DNA of 64,000 bases from Adhaeribacter pallidiroseus (GTDB lineage: Bacteria; Bacteroidota; Bacteroidia; Cytophagales; Hymenobacteraceae). Numbering within the stretch: the first letter of the stretch is position 1; the number at the start of each line of letters is the position of its first letter. Of the stretch, positions 34,475 to 43,467 are shown piece after piece. A program made the translations under genes and the position numbers. The DNA lies in NCBI RefSeq assembly GCF_003340495.1, contig NZ_QASA01000001.1, forward strand, positions 2,728,001 through 2,792,000, written 5' to 3'. The notes under the pieces were generated by a model, which did not search any database, was not told where the DNA came from, and was given only the letters and a program-made list of their open reading frames with translations.

Positions 34475-35880
34475 ATGAACTATTCTTTGCGCTATATTTT
34501 ACTTATTTGGTTTATCTACCTGGCTACCGTTTCGGCTTTTGCTCAAAAGCGAAAAAGAGTGGTTAGTTACCACGATTCGTTACGAACTGCCATTAAACAA
34601 ATTTACTACATTGTACCGCCCGATACTGTACCGGAAGGCACGTACAAACGTTTTTACCGAAGCGGCAAACTAGAAGCTATTACTAGTTTTGTGAACGGCA
34701 AACAAGATAGTGCTTACCAGGAGTTTTATGAAAACGGCGCCAAACGGGTCACGGTAAATTATAAACACGGACTGCGGCAAGGTTTATTCGAATCGTATTA
34801 TCCCAACGGGAAGCCTTTGCAACAAGCTAACTATACCGACGACCAGCAAACCGGCCCGATCAAAACGTTTTTTGAAAACGGCCATCCAAAAATGGAGGCC
34901 ACCTTTGTCAACGGTGCGCCGGATGGGGAAGTAAAAGAATATTATCCGGAGGGCAGTTTGCAGTCGGTGATTACTTACGTGAAAAGCCAACAAAGCGGCC
35001 CAGCTAAAACCTATTACCCTAACGGAAAAGTTAAATCCGAAGCCAATTATAAAAACGGCGTGCTCGATGGCTTTTTCAAAACTTATTACGATAACGGCCA
35101 GCCCGAATCGGAAGCCACCAACGAAGGCGGCAAACGCAGTGGCGTGATGCGTACATTTTACCGATCCGGCAAGTTAAAGTCAGAGACCAACTATAAAACC
35201 AGCACCCTGGTAAAACCTAAAGTACTAACTCCCGATGGCCAGATCAATAAAGAACGCGTACTGACAAAATTTAAAAATACCACTAGTCAACCCGACGGCC
35301 CGGCCCGCACATTCTACGAAACCGGGCAAAAAATGAGTGAAATAAACTATGCGAACGGTAAGGCAACTGGTACGGCCCAGTATTTTTACCCGAGTGGCCA
35401 GTTAAAACAAGAAATCCGGTATTCGAACGATGAACAAGACCGGAAGATTACCTCCTATTTTGAATCCGGTAACGTACAGGAAGAGCAATTTTTTAAAATA
35501 AGGTAAAATCCGGCGATTGGAAAGCTTTTTACGATAGCAAACAAATCAGCCTGCAAGAAACTTATGCTAATGGCAAGTTAACTGGCGAACGTTTAGCTTA
35601 TTACCCAAACGGTCAGGTGAAGGAAAAAGCTACTTACGAAAACGGCAAAATTGTAAGTAAAGTCATTACTTACCACGAAAACGGCAAAGTGCAATCCGAA
35701 ACGGAATATAAAAACGGCTTGAAAAATGGCGCTTTCAAACAATTTTACACTTCCGGCCAACCCGAAATAACGGGTAATTACCGATATAACCGGCAAATTG
35801 GCACCTGGAAATATTTTGATGAATCGGGTAAAATAATAAAGAACACTGTATATAGAAACGGAATAGCAGTAGCGGAGTAG
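34475..35880 (+). pseudogene. YwqK/MORN-repeat secreted protein, broken by one-base frameshift
   Basis: Signal peptide (SLRYILLIWFIYLATVSAFAQ) followed by about 13 short MORN-like repeats of the type FYxNGKxxxExxYxNGxxxGxxxxYYPNG (YwqK family). The first frame stops at 35506, but the repeats continue in another frame with WKAFYDSKQISLQETYANGK and ERLAYYPNGQVKE to 35880. A single missing A in the run at about 35496-35499 (TTTTTTAAAATAAGG, where AAAAA restores KNKVKSGDW) would rejoin them into a 468-residue protein. It could be real decay or a long-read base-calling loss. Such proteins are envelope-associated or antitoxin-like; their function is mostly unknown. Confidence 0.85.
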
Positions 35881-35901
35881 TAATTATATTAAAAGATAAT
35901 G

Positions 35902-35929
35902 AAAAGGTGAAACTTTGGTTTCACCTTTT
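35902..35929 (+). terminator. Rho-independent terminator after the MORN gene
   Basis: Stem AAAAGGTGAAA (35902-35912) with TTTCACCTTTT (35919-35929), six-base loop, followed by further T. Confidence 0.85.
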
Positions 35930-36011
35930 TTTATGTTCAAATTTTAAAAAATGCATCAAAACTTATGCAGAAATATGAACAATGGCATCTTTGTAATATA
36001 CATCAGAAAAT

Positions 36012-36224
36012 ATGAAGCCGTATTTAATCCACCATCGGTCGTACCTAAAGCCCTGTTTTAACTTATTCTATACCATTGCGCACGGAGTAACGGTGTTGCT
36101 GATAGTAAGTGCCTTTTACCTCATTAATCTGCCTTCCGGTAAGTTGGCTCCTAAGCCTCTGGCATCGAAGAAAACTACCCTGGAAACTGCCAAATCACCT
36201 AATTCTAGAATCCCTCCTGGATAA
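36012..36224 (+). CDS. Small single-span membrane protein, 70 residues
   Basis: Short protein with one membrane segment (HGVTVLLIVSAFYLINL, about residues 24-40), a basic N-terminus with HHRSYLKP and a Lys/Ser/Thr/Pro-rich tail. No family recognised. It lies 75 bases before the DUF4349 lipoprotein on the same strand, so co-transcription is likely. Small membrane proteins of this kind can be accessory subunits, but nothing proves it here. Confidence 0.55.
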   Translation: MKPYLIHHRSYLKPCFNLFYTIAHGVTVLLIVSAFYLINLPSGKLAPKPLASKKTTLETAKSPNSRIPPG

Positions 36225-36298
36225 AATTTAAGAATTCACCCTACTCCTATTCTAAACCCAAAAATAGATATTGAATATTTAAACTTAATTATACCAAT

Positions 36299-37171
36299 AT
36301 GAAGAAGACTCTCCTTAGTGTAAAATATATTACGGTACTTTTAATTTGGGTCGTAACTATAAGCTGCGAAAGCCAAACCATCGGTAAAGTAGAACAATCG
36401 GAAGGGCCGGTAGTTTCGTCCCCAGCCATGGATACTTCTTACGGGAATGCTAAATTAGAGGCGGTTCAAGTGATGCAGGAACAAGCTGCACCTCCCACCA
36501 ACCTGGATCAAAAAATTATCCGGAAGGCTACGCTGCGCTTTCAGGTAGCAGATTTTAGGAAAAGCGCGGAGGTCATCAACCAGATAATTCCTCAGTTCCA
36601 GGGTCAACTTCTTAGTGCCAACGAAAACCGCACCGAAAACACCCTGGAGAGCAACTCGGTTATCAAAGTATTACCGCAACAGTTTGAGCCTTTAATCGCC
36701 AAATTAGCGGAACAAAGTATTTACCTGGATTCTAAGAATATTACTTCCGAAGATGTAACTACCGAATACATTGATATTGCTGCCCGTCTGAAAACAAAGA
36801 AAGCCGTAGAATTACGGTACCTGGATTTATTACAGCAGGCGCGAACGGTGAAAGATATTATTGCGGTAGAAAACCAACTGCGCCAAATACAAGAAGAAAT
36901 TGAAAGCACCGAAGCCCGTATTACTTACCTCAGCCGGCAAACGAGTTATAATACCATTGAGTTAACGTACTACCAAAAATTAGGGGCTACATCTTCGCCG
37001 GATACCAGCTTTGCTGTACGGGTGCGCAATGCGCTACAGGGTGGCTGGGATGTTTTACTTGGTCTCTTAATTGGTCTAATCCATCTGTGGCCATTGCTGC
37101 TTATCTTCCCGGTACTGTTCATTTATCTTCGCTGGTTCCTTCGCAAGTATTCTACAAGTCGGTCTGTATGA
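36299..37171 (+). CDS. DUF4349 lipoprotein
   Basis: Protein of 290 residues with a lipoprotein signal (VLLIWVVTISCES, Cys at about residue 24). The DUF4349 domain is clear: QKIIRKATLRFQVADFRKSAEVINQII, the central ERSIYLDSKNITSEDVTTEYIDIAARLK-like stretch, a long coiled coil (KKAVELRYLDLLQQARTVKDIIAVENQLRQIQEEIEST), and the conserved ARITYLSRQTSYNTIELTYY. A C-terminal hydrophobic hairpin (VLLGLLIGLIHLWPLLLIFPVLFIYLRWFL) anchors it. DUF4349 proteins are envelope-associated; the function is unproven. Possibly co-transcribed with the preceding small gene. Confidence 0.9.
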   Translation: MKKTLLSVKYITVLLIWVVTISCESQTIGKVEQSEGPVVSSPAMDTSYGNAKLEAVQVMQEQAAPPTNLDQKIIRKATLRFQVADFRKSAEVINQIIPQFQGQLLSANENRTENTLESNSVIKVLPQQFEPLIAKLAEQSIYLDSKNITSEDVTTEYIDIAARLKTKKAVELRYLDLLQQARTVKDIIAVENQLRQIQEEIESTEARITYLSRQTSYNTIELTYYQKLGATSSPDTSFAVRVRNALQGGWDVLLGLLIGLIHLWPLLLIFPVLFIYLRWFLRKYSTSRSV

Positions 37172-37271
37172 TAAAAATTTAAAAAAAAGGTAGTTGTTCA
37201 ATTCAACTAAGTATTACCTATTTTAAAAGATTAACCAGAACTTAATTGCAAGTTAATGGCAGAAAGTGGTA

Positions 37272-38471
37272 TTATATCACATCTAACTTTGGCTCTTCTT
37301 TTATCTTGCGCGTACCCCGGTATAACTCGTATTTTAGCAGGCGGCATTCTATGGGGCCGTTGTACAAAGGAATCCGGCGCGACGTTTTCAGGCCGATATG
37401 TTTGGCAGCTTCCAGGTTACCGGTAAAAACAAAGGCATCGTAACCCGAAAAATTAGTTTTAAAAGTATCTCCTATTGTTTTATACAATTGGTTTAGATTA
37501 TCCTGTATAATGCGCTCACCATAAGGTGGATTAACCAGTACAATTCCTTTTTCACCTATGCCTTGCACTTCTTTTATATCGCGCACGCGTATTCGAATAT
37601 AATCATCTAAATCGGCATTCGTGATATTACTCCGGGCAGCTTCGATGTAATCTTTATCAATGTCGGAGCCCATAATGGTAACTTCTTGTTCGGGCAAACG
37701 GGCGGCTTCCGCTTCGGCTACCAGGCGCCGGTAAAAGGGTTCGTCAAAATCCGGCCAGTTCATAAAACCAAATGAATGCCGCCGGTACAAGCCAGGCGCT
37801 ATGTTGTGCGCCAATAGAGCCGCTTCCGTTAAGAAAGTGCCGGAGCCGCACATGGGGTCAATAAACGGCGATTTCTTATCCCAAGCCGTTAGTAAAATAA
37901 TGCCGGCGGCCAGCACCTCACTCAAAGGAGCCACGTTGGTTTGCAAACGGTAACCGCGGCGGTGCAGCGAATCGCCGGAAGCATCCAGGGCCAAAGTCAC
38001 AAAATTTTCGTGCATGTGCAGGTTCAAGCGCACATCCGGTCGTTCTACGTCCACCGAAGGCCGTTGCCCCGTACGTTGCCGAAACTGGTCCACAATGGCA
38101 TCCTTAGTTAACTGCGACACGAACAACGAGTGTTCAAAGGAAGACTGGTTCACCACGCTCTGAATCGCAAAAGTCTGATCGGCTTGAAGGTAATCCGCCC
38201 AATTAATTTTACTTACCTGGCGGTATAAGTCGCGTTCGTCGCGGGCTTTAAAGGTGCGGAATGGTTTTAAAATTCGAATGGCCGTGCGGCACCAGAGATT
38301 AGCCCGGTACAATAAGCTTTTATCACCCGCAAATTCAACTGCCCGGTTGCCCAGGTATATGTTCTGCGCACCTAAATCTGCCAACTCCTGCGCCAATATT
38401 TCCTCTAAACCAAATAAAGTAGTAGCAATGTAATTAGAAAAGTCTGGTGGCGGAGTAGTTGAAGCAGTCAT
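37272..38471 (-). CDS. THUMP-domain RNA methyltransferase (RlmL/Trm14-like)
   Basis: Protein of 399 residues. The N-terminal THUMP RNA-binding region covers about residues 50-170 (NRAVEFAGDKSLLYRANLWCRTA and RQVSKINWADYL, then SSFEHSLFVSQLTKDAIVD). The SAM-dependent methylase follows with motif I IDPMCGSGTFLTEAALLA (about 210-227) and motif IV LVNPPYGERI (about 308-317). This order matches the methyltransferases that make m2G in 23S rRNA or tRNA; the N2-guanine target is inferred from the NPPY motif. Convergent with the DUF4349 gene and no operon partner. Confidence 0.9.
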   Translation of the reverse strand: MTASTTPPPDFSNYIATTLFGLEEILAQELADLGAQNIYLGNRAVEFAGDKSLLYRANLWCRTAIRILKPFRTFKARDERDLYRQVSKINWADYLQADQTFAIQSVVNQSSFEHSLFVSQLTKDAIVDQFRQRTGQRPSVDVERPDVRLNLHMHENFVTLALDASGDSLHRRGYRLQTNVAPLSEVLAAGIILLTAWDKKSPFIDPMCGSGTFLTEAALLAHNIAPGLYRRHSFGFMNWPDFDEPFYRRLVAEAEAARLPEQEVTIMGSDIDKDYIEAARSNITNADLDDYIRIRVRDIKEVQGIGEKGIVLVNPPYGERIIQDNLNQLYKTIGDTFKTNFSGYDAFVFTGNLEAAKHIGLKTSRRIPLYNGPIECRLLKYELYRGTRKIKEEPKLDVI

Positions 38472-38870
38472 TTAATTCCTTATAAAGTTTATCAAAAAGC
38501 AAATATACTTCTTTCTTGGGGGAACCGGAGCATTCATCCCGCCCATCAACTTATCGTTCCATTATTCTTATTTCTAAACAAACGAGCGTACGGCTCGAAC
38601 GAAAACGAAGTAAGAATGAAAAGAACAACTAAAAAGAGTTACCAGTTTACTGAGTAAAAATAAAATAATGAATGCGTAAGGCCATCACGAGTATTCAACT
38701 ACTAATTGCAGTGCAGTCAACTAATTATTTGATTTTTAAAATTTTAAATTATTCTGTTTAAAAATTCATTATGCCTTTTAACAGTTTGCTATTAAAATTA
38801 GCACCCAGTTTTATAAATCTTTGTCATACGCTTCTACGGCGAATACGTACTTTTGCGGTAAATTTATACT
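38472..38870. other. Intergenic between divergent genes
   Basis: 399 bases holding the divergent promoters of the RNA methyltransferase and murB. No gene, hairpin or repeat was defined. Confidence 0.4.
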
Positions 38871-39887
38871 ATGGAATTACAACGCGACATTTCGCTGCGG
38901 GCTTATAACACTTTTGGGATGGATGTAAAAGCCCGATTCTTTGCAACTTTCTCCAATGTAGGTGAACTGCAGGATTTGCTTCGGTTACCAGAACTGCAAA
39001 ATTTACCGCACCTAATATTAGGGGGAGGCAGCAATATTTTATTTACCCAAGATTTTGAAGGCGTAGTGCTGAAGAACAATATTCTGGGAATTGAGACCAC
39101 GGAACTAGATGCTGATTATTATTTGGTGAAAGCAAGTAGCGGTGTAGCCTGGCACGACCTAGTAGTGTATACTTTGGAGCAAGAACTTGGTGGATTAGAA
39201 AATTTATCTTTGATTCCGGGTACAGTAGGTGCCGCTCCTTTACAAAATATTGGCGCGTATGGCGTAGAATTAAAAGATGTCTTTGAAAGCCTAGAAGCCG
39301 TACACCTAGCATCGGGCGAATTACAAACCTTTAACGCTGAGCAATGTAAATTTGGTTACCGCGAAAGCATTTTTAAACATGAATTAAAAGGCCAGTACAT
39401 CGTGGTTTCGGTTACTTTACGATTACGTAAAAAGCCTGTTTTTAACACTTCTTACGGAGCCATAACGCAAACTTTGGTTAGTATGCAAGTAGTGGAAATA
39501 AATGCCCGGGCCATTAGCGAAGCAGTTTGCCAGATTCGTCGGAGCAAGCTCCCCGACCCTACGCAAATAGGCAATGCGGGTAGTTTTTTTAAAAATCCAG
39601 AAATTTCTATCACACAATTTCAGGCTTTACAGCAAGATTACCCTACCATACCGAGTTATCCCACCGCTACGGGTCAGGTGAAAGTTCCGGCGGGTTGGTT
39701 AATTGAACAAGCCGGCTGGAAAGGCCGCCGCTTTGAGGCTTATGGCGTACATAAAGACCAGGCATTGGTGTTAGTGAATTATGGCGGGGCGCAAGGCAAC
39801 CAGGTAAAAGATTTGGCTCACCAGATTATAGCTTCGGTGCAAGAAAAGTTTGGCATTCAACTTCAACCAGAAGTTAATATCATTTAA
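38871..39887 (+). CDS. murB: UDP-N-acetylenolpyruvoylglucosamine reductase MurB
   Basis: Protein of 338 residues, type I MurB length. It reduces UDP-GlcNAc-enolpyruvate to UDP-MurNAc with NADPH and FAD, an essential peptidoglycan step. FAD-domain motifs: LILGGGSNILF (about residues 48-58), LIPGTVGAAPLQNIGAYGVEL (about 120-140), FGYRESIFK, the catalytic-region GNAGSFFKNP with its Ser, and AGWLIEQAGWKG near the C-terminus with the catalytic Glu further on. Monocistronic and ended by a strong terminator shared with mutS2. The start ATG fits the family N-terminus. Confidence 0.96.
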   Translation: MELQRDISLRAYNTFGMDVKARFFATFSNVGELQDLLRLPELQNLPHLILGGGSNILFTQDFEGVVLKNNILGIETTELDADYYLVKASSGVAWHDLVVYTLEQELGGLENLSLIPGTVGAAPLQNIGAYGVELKDVFESLEAVHLASGELQTFNAEQCKFGYRESIFKHELKGQYIVVSVTLRLRKKPVFNTSYGAITQTLVSMQVVEINARAISEAVCQIRRSKLPDPTQIGNAGSFFKNPEISITQFQALQQDYPTIPSYPTATGQVKVPAGWLIEQAGWKGRRFEAYGVHKDQALVLVNYGGAQGNQVKDLAHQIIASVQEKFGIQLQPEVNII

Positions 39888-39967
39888 TTCATCTTACTGA
39901 TAAACAATATTTAAACATAAATATAGCAGCCTAAATTTTTAAAAATTCAACCAACATACTGGTATTA

Positions 39968-40001
39968 AAAAGCTTCTTCCAAATTACCGGAAGAAGCTTT
40001 T
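39968..40001. terminator. Bidirectional terminator between murB and mutS2
   Basis: Stem AAAAGCTTCTTCC (39968-39980) with GGAAGAAGCTTTT (39989-40001), 13 perfect pairs, 8-base loop; T-runs on both strands. Confidence 0.9.
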
Positions 40002-40026
40002 TTGTTCAATTTAAAAAAGGCGGTTC

Positions 40027-42423
40027 TTACTTCAACACCACTAAACTTACCCCATCGCCGCCACGCTCAATGTGCTCATCGCTGATGCTGGCTACTTCGC
40101 GCTGCGAACGCAGATAATCCCGGATGATTTGTTTTAATATGCCGTTACCCCGTCCGTGAATAATTCTAATCTCCGGAATTCCCAACATTACCGCATCATC
40201 CACAAAGCTCATGACCCGGGTTAAAGCGTCTTCGGCCCGTTCGCCGCGCACATCCAGCGACGTACTAAAGTCCGACATACGTTGGGTAAGATCCAGGCCG
40301 CGGGCAAAACCAGGAACCGCTACTTCTTTTTCTTTTTTCGTTTTTTTAACTGCTCCCTCTACCCGCTCCAGGTTGGCAACTTTTACAATGGTTTTTAAAT
40401 CACCGAACATTACTTCGGCGGTATTGCCTTTCACCGAAACAATTTCTCCCTCGGATTCCTGGCCCACTAAAGCTACCTTATCGCCGGGGTTTAAGGTTTT
40501 GGTGCCCGCCGCGGTCCGCAGTAAACTTCTGGATTCGAGTTTCAGTTCTTTTTCTACAAATTGTTCCAGTTCCTGCCGAGCTTGCTTCGTGGGCTCTTTG
40601 TCGGCGTTCGCATCCCGGATTTGCTTAATCGTGGATTCAATTTGCTTGTTGGTATCTTTTAATAAAACTTTAGCTTTTAATTTGGCTTCCCGCAGAATGT
40701 CATTTTTGTTTTCTTCGATAAGCTTTTTTAACTCGGTGTATTCTTTGGCCGCCGCCCGTAGTTTACGCTCTTGCGTTTCCATTTCCAGGTTGCGCTTCTC
40801 GAAGGTATTTTTCTCTACCTCTAATTCTTCGAGTAAACGGTCGTACCGGATCTTATCTTTACCGACCAGCTTGCTCGCTTTCTGCACGATCTCTTTGGGT
40901 AAACCAATTTTACGGGCAATCTCGATGGCAAACGACGAACCCGGTTTACCAATATCCAGTTGGTAGAGTGGTTGCAATTCTTTCGGATCGTAGCGCATAG
41001 CGCCGTTCACAATGCCTGCTGTGTGCTCGGCGTAGTTTTTTAAATTGGTGTAGTGGGTCGTAATTACCCCGTAAGCCTGGTTCTGGTTTAATTTTTCCAA
41101 CACCGCTTCGGCAATGGCACCGCCCAATTGGGGCTCGGTACCGGTACCAAATTCATCAATTAACACCAAGCTTTTTTTATCGGCAAACAACACAAATTGC
41201 TTCATGTTTTGCAGGTGCGAGCTATAGGTACTTAAATCATTCTCGATGGATTGCTCATCGCCAATGTCAATAAACAAATTTTCAAAAATACCGGCTTCCG
41301 ATCCTTCCGCAACCGGAATCAGCAAACCGCATTGCACCATGTACTGCAAAGTGCCCACGGTCTTTAAAGCCACCGATTTACCACCGGCGTTCGGACCCGA
41401 AATTACTAATATCCGCTGCTCGGGGTTTAACGAAATAGTAAGCGGCACTACCCGGCGTTGCTGCGCCGATAAAGATAAAAACAAAAGTGGGTGCCGAGCT
41501 TCTTTAAAACTTGCCCGGGGCTGTTTGTGTAAACCTGGTAAGGTAGATTCGGTACGATTGGCAAAAATCGCCTTCGCCCGGATAAAATCCAGTAAGCCTA
41601 AATACTGATAAGCCTTTCGTAAATCCGGAATATAACTGCGTAGCAAAGTAGTTAACTCGGTTAAAATCCGGATTAATTCGCGGTTATAAGCATTCTCCAG
41701 TTCCTTAATGTCGTTGTTTAAGCCAAACACTACATCTGGCTCAATATAAACCGTTTGTCCCGTGGTAGACTCATCGTGAATCAAGCCTTTTACTTTGCGT
41801 TTATACTCCGCTATAACCGGAATAACAATGCGCCCGCTACGAATCGTGGGTTCGGCGTCGCCGGGCGTCCAGCCTTCGTTTTTGGCGTGTCGCAAAATAC
41901 TTTGGATCTGCTTGCGTAAAATTCCTTGCTGGGCAATTAACTCGCCTTTTAAACGGCTTAAAGCGGGCGAAGCCGAATCTTTCACTGTCCCGTTATCGTC
42001 TACTACTTTATCCAGGCTGATCGTTAATTTTTTGTCTATTTCAATGTTAGCGCCCAAACTTTTCAGGTACGGGTACAACCCTTCTTCCGACTCGTAGAAA
42101 AAACCCAAAGCTTGCCGGACCGTGCGGAGCGACATTTTTATTTGAAAAAAAGCCGAAACATCTAAAAAGCTGCCTTCAATGGCGGCGCGGTTTAAGGCTT
42201 CTGTAACATCAAAGTAATACTGCGTCGGAAACTCAGCTCCCGCGGCCAGTAAACTTTTAAATTCATGGGTTTGCTCCAGCAATTTATGAATGAGGTCGTG
42301 CCGCGTTAAAAATTGCATCCGGGCCACAAACTGACGGCCTAAAGGGCTTAAGCAAGCCTCAGCCAATATTTCCCGGATCTGGGTGAAACCTATTTTCTGC
42401 TCAAAATTCTGAGGATAAATCAA
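40027..42423 (-). CDS. mutS2: MutS2 family DNA-binding ATPase/nuclease
   Basis: Protein of 798 residues. Domain order: MutS core/lever (about 1-310), ATPase with Walker A GPNAGGKSVALKT (about 345-357), Walker B LVLIDEFGTGT and the TTHYTNLKNYA switch, a long coiled coil (about 515-630, VEKNTFEKRNLEMETQERK and on), then a KOW-like segment and a C-terminal Smr domain (LDVRGERAEDALTR, IIHGRGNGILKQIIRDYL). MutS2 binds branched or stalled-ribosome substrates and has been linked to suppression of recombination and to ribosome rescue. The mismatch-recognition domain I of MutS is absent, as expected. Monocistronic. Confidence 0.95.
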   Translation of the reverse strand: MIYPQNFEQKIGFTQIREILAEACLSPLGRQFVARMQFLTRHDLIHKLLEQTHEFKSLLAAGAEFPTQYYFDVTEALNRAAIEGSFLDVSAFFQIKMSLRTVRQALGFFYESEEGLYPYLKSLGANIEIDKKLTISLDKVVDDNGTVKDSASPALSRLKGELIAQQGILRKQIQSILRHAKNEGWTPGDAEPTIRSGRIVIPVIAEYKRKVKGLIHDESTTGQTVYIEPDVVFGLNNDIKELENAYNRELIRILTELTTLLRSYIPDLRKAYQYLGLLDFIRAKAIFANRTESTLPGLHKQPRASFKEARHPLLFLSLSAQQRRVVPLTISLNPEQRILVISGPNAGGKSVALKTVGTLQYMVQCGLLIPVAEGSEAGIFENLFIDIGDEQSIENDLSTYSSHLQNMKQFVLFADKKSLVLIDEFGTGTEPQLGGAIAEAVLEKLNQNQAYGVITTHYTNLKNYAEHTAGIVNGAMRYDPKELQPLYQLDIGKPGSSFAIEIARKIGLPKEIVQKASKLVGKDKIRYDRLLEELEVEKNTFEKRNLEMETQERKLRAAAKEYTELKKLIEENKNDILREAKLKAKVLLKDTNKQIESTIKQIRDANADKEPTKQARQELEQFVEKELKLESRSLLRTAAGTKTLNPGDKVALVGQESEGEIVSVKGNTAEVMFGDLKTIVKVANLERVEGAVKKTKKEKEVAVPGFARGLDLTQRMSDFSTSLDVRGERAEDALTRVMSFVDDAVMLGIPEIRIIHGRGNGILKQIIRDYLRSQREVASISDEHIERGGDGVSLVVLK

Positions 42424-42582
42424 AGCTATTTTAAATTTTTGTTTAGTAACCTTATGTAACGTTTGTAGTTGGGTATTATGTTCCGGCTGAGGCTTGCTTT
42501 TCTGGTAAATTCCTGCAAATATGCCGAAACAATCCTGGTTCCGGTAACAATTTTTAAGGACCTTCTACTTTTTTAAATTTTT

Positions 42583-43038
42583 ATGATTTTCGACCATTTA
42601 GATAATGCGGCCCGTTACGCTGCTTTGCACCCCGACTTTGCGGTGGCATTTGATTTTTTAAAAGATAATCAAGTAGACCAACTACCCACGGGTAAACATA
42701 ATATTCGGGGTGAGAGTATTTTTGCGATTATCTCGGATGATTTTGGTTTTGGCGGCCAAGAACAAGCTAGGTTAGAGGCACACCAAAAATACCTGGACAT
42801 ACAGGTAGTGCTGGCGGGTACCGATGTCATGGGTTGGCAACAACTAGGCGCCTGCCCGCAAATTCAGGAACCTTATTCTCCGGAGCGTGACGTGGTTTTT
42901 TACAGCGATCAACCCTTGGTTTGGTTTAAAGTACCGGCTCAGCATTTTGTTATTTTCTATCCCGAAGATACCCACGCACCTTTAGCCACCGCCGAAAAGA
43001 TCCGGAAAATAGTCTTTAAGATTTTGCTTAAGCCGTAA
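42583..43038 (+). CDS. YhcH/YjgK/YiaL family protein
   Basis: Protein of 151 residues matching the YhcH/YjgK/YiaL family: GKHNIRGESIFAIISDDF, then ARLEAHQKYLDIQVVLAG with its metal-binding His, and FVIFYPEDTHAPLA with a second conserved His near the C-terminus. The fold is a single cupin-like barrel. Members are linked to sialic-acid or other sugar-acid catabolism and to biofilm genes, but this one stands alone, so the sugar is unknown. TTTTTAAATTTTT lies directly upstream of the ATG. Confidence 0.92.
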   Translation: MIFDHLDNAARYAALHPDFAVAFDFLKDNQVDQLPTGKHNIRGESIFAIISDDFGFGGQEQARLEAHQKYLDIQVVLAGTDVMGWQQLGACPQIQEPYSPERDVVFYSDQPLVWFKVPAQHFVIFYPEDTHAPLATAEKIRKIVFKILLKP

Positions 43039-43467
43039 AATTTTAAAAATATAAGGGATTCATCATCAGCAAAATGCTTCTGTTCATCTTTACTATTTAT
43101 TTATAAATAACGCAGGCGTTTTTATGGTTACCAACTATTGGTCAGCATTCCCGATTATAGTTTTTTTAAATTATTTAGGTTAATAATTTTCACCAACTCG
43201 TACTATCTTCAGTAAGTAAGTTCTATTTAAAGTTTATGAATTACTTAGGCAAAATAGAAAAAAAACCTTTTTAATTTTATGTAGCTGCTAACTGATTATT
43301 TGTAGGTCATCGAACAGCTACCTACATCAAACTGCTTTGTTTTTACTATTTACCGGAAGTAAATGATTTAAACCTGATAAAAATTAATAAATTTAAAAGG
43401 TTAAAACGTAAATCTGATTTTTGTTTCGGATGCGTTACTAAAAATTACATTCAAAGAATTCAACTAC
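43039..43467. other. Intergenic, no gene seen
   Basis: 429 bases upstream of the NtrC-like gene, strongly AT-rich. Many T- and A-runs but no promoter with good spacing and no hairpin. Confidence 0.4.

Noticed and set aside
40211-42097. Plus-strand frames of up to 251 residues inside mutS2
   Set aside because: Shadow of mutS2; Ser-rich low-complexity composition, no start signals.
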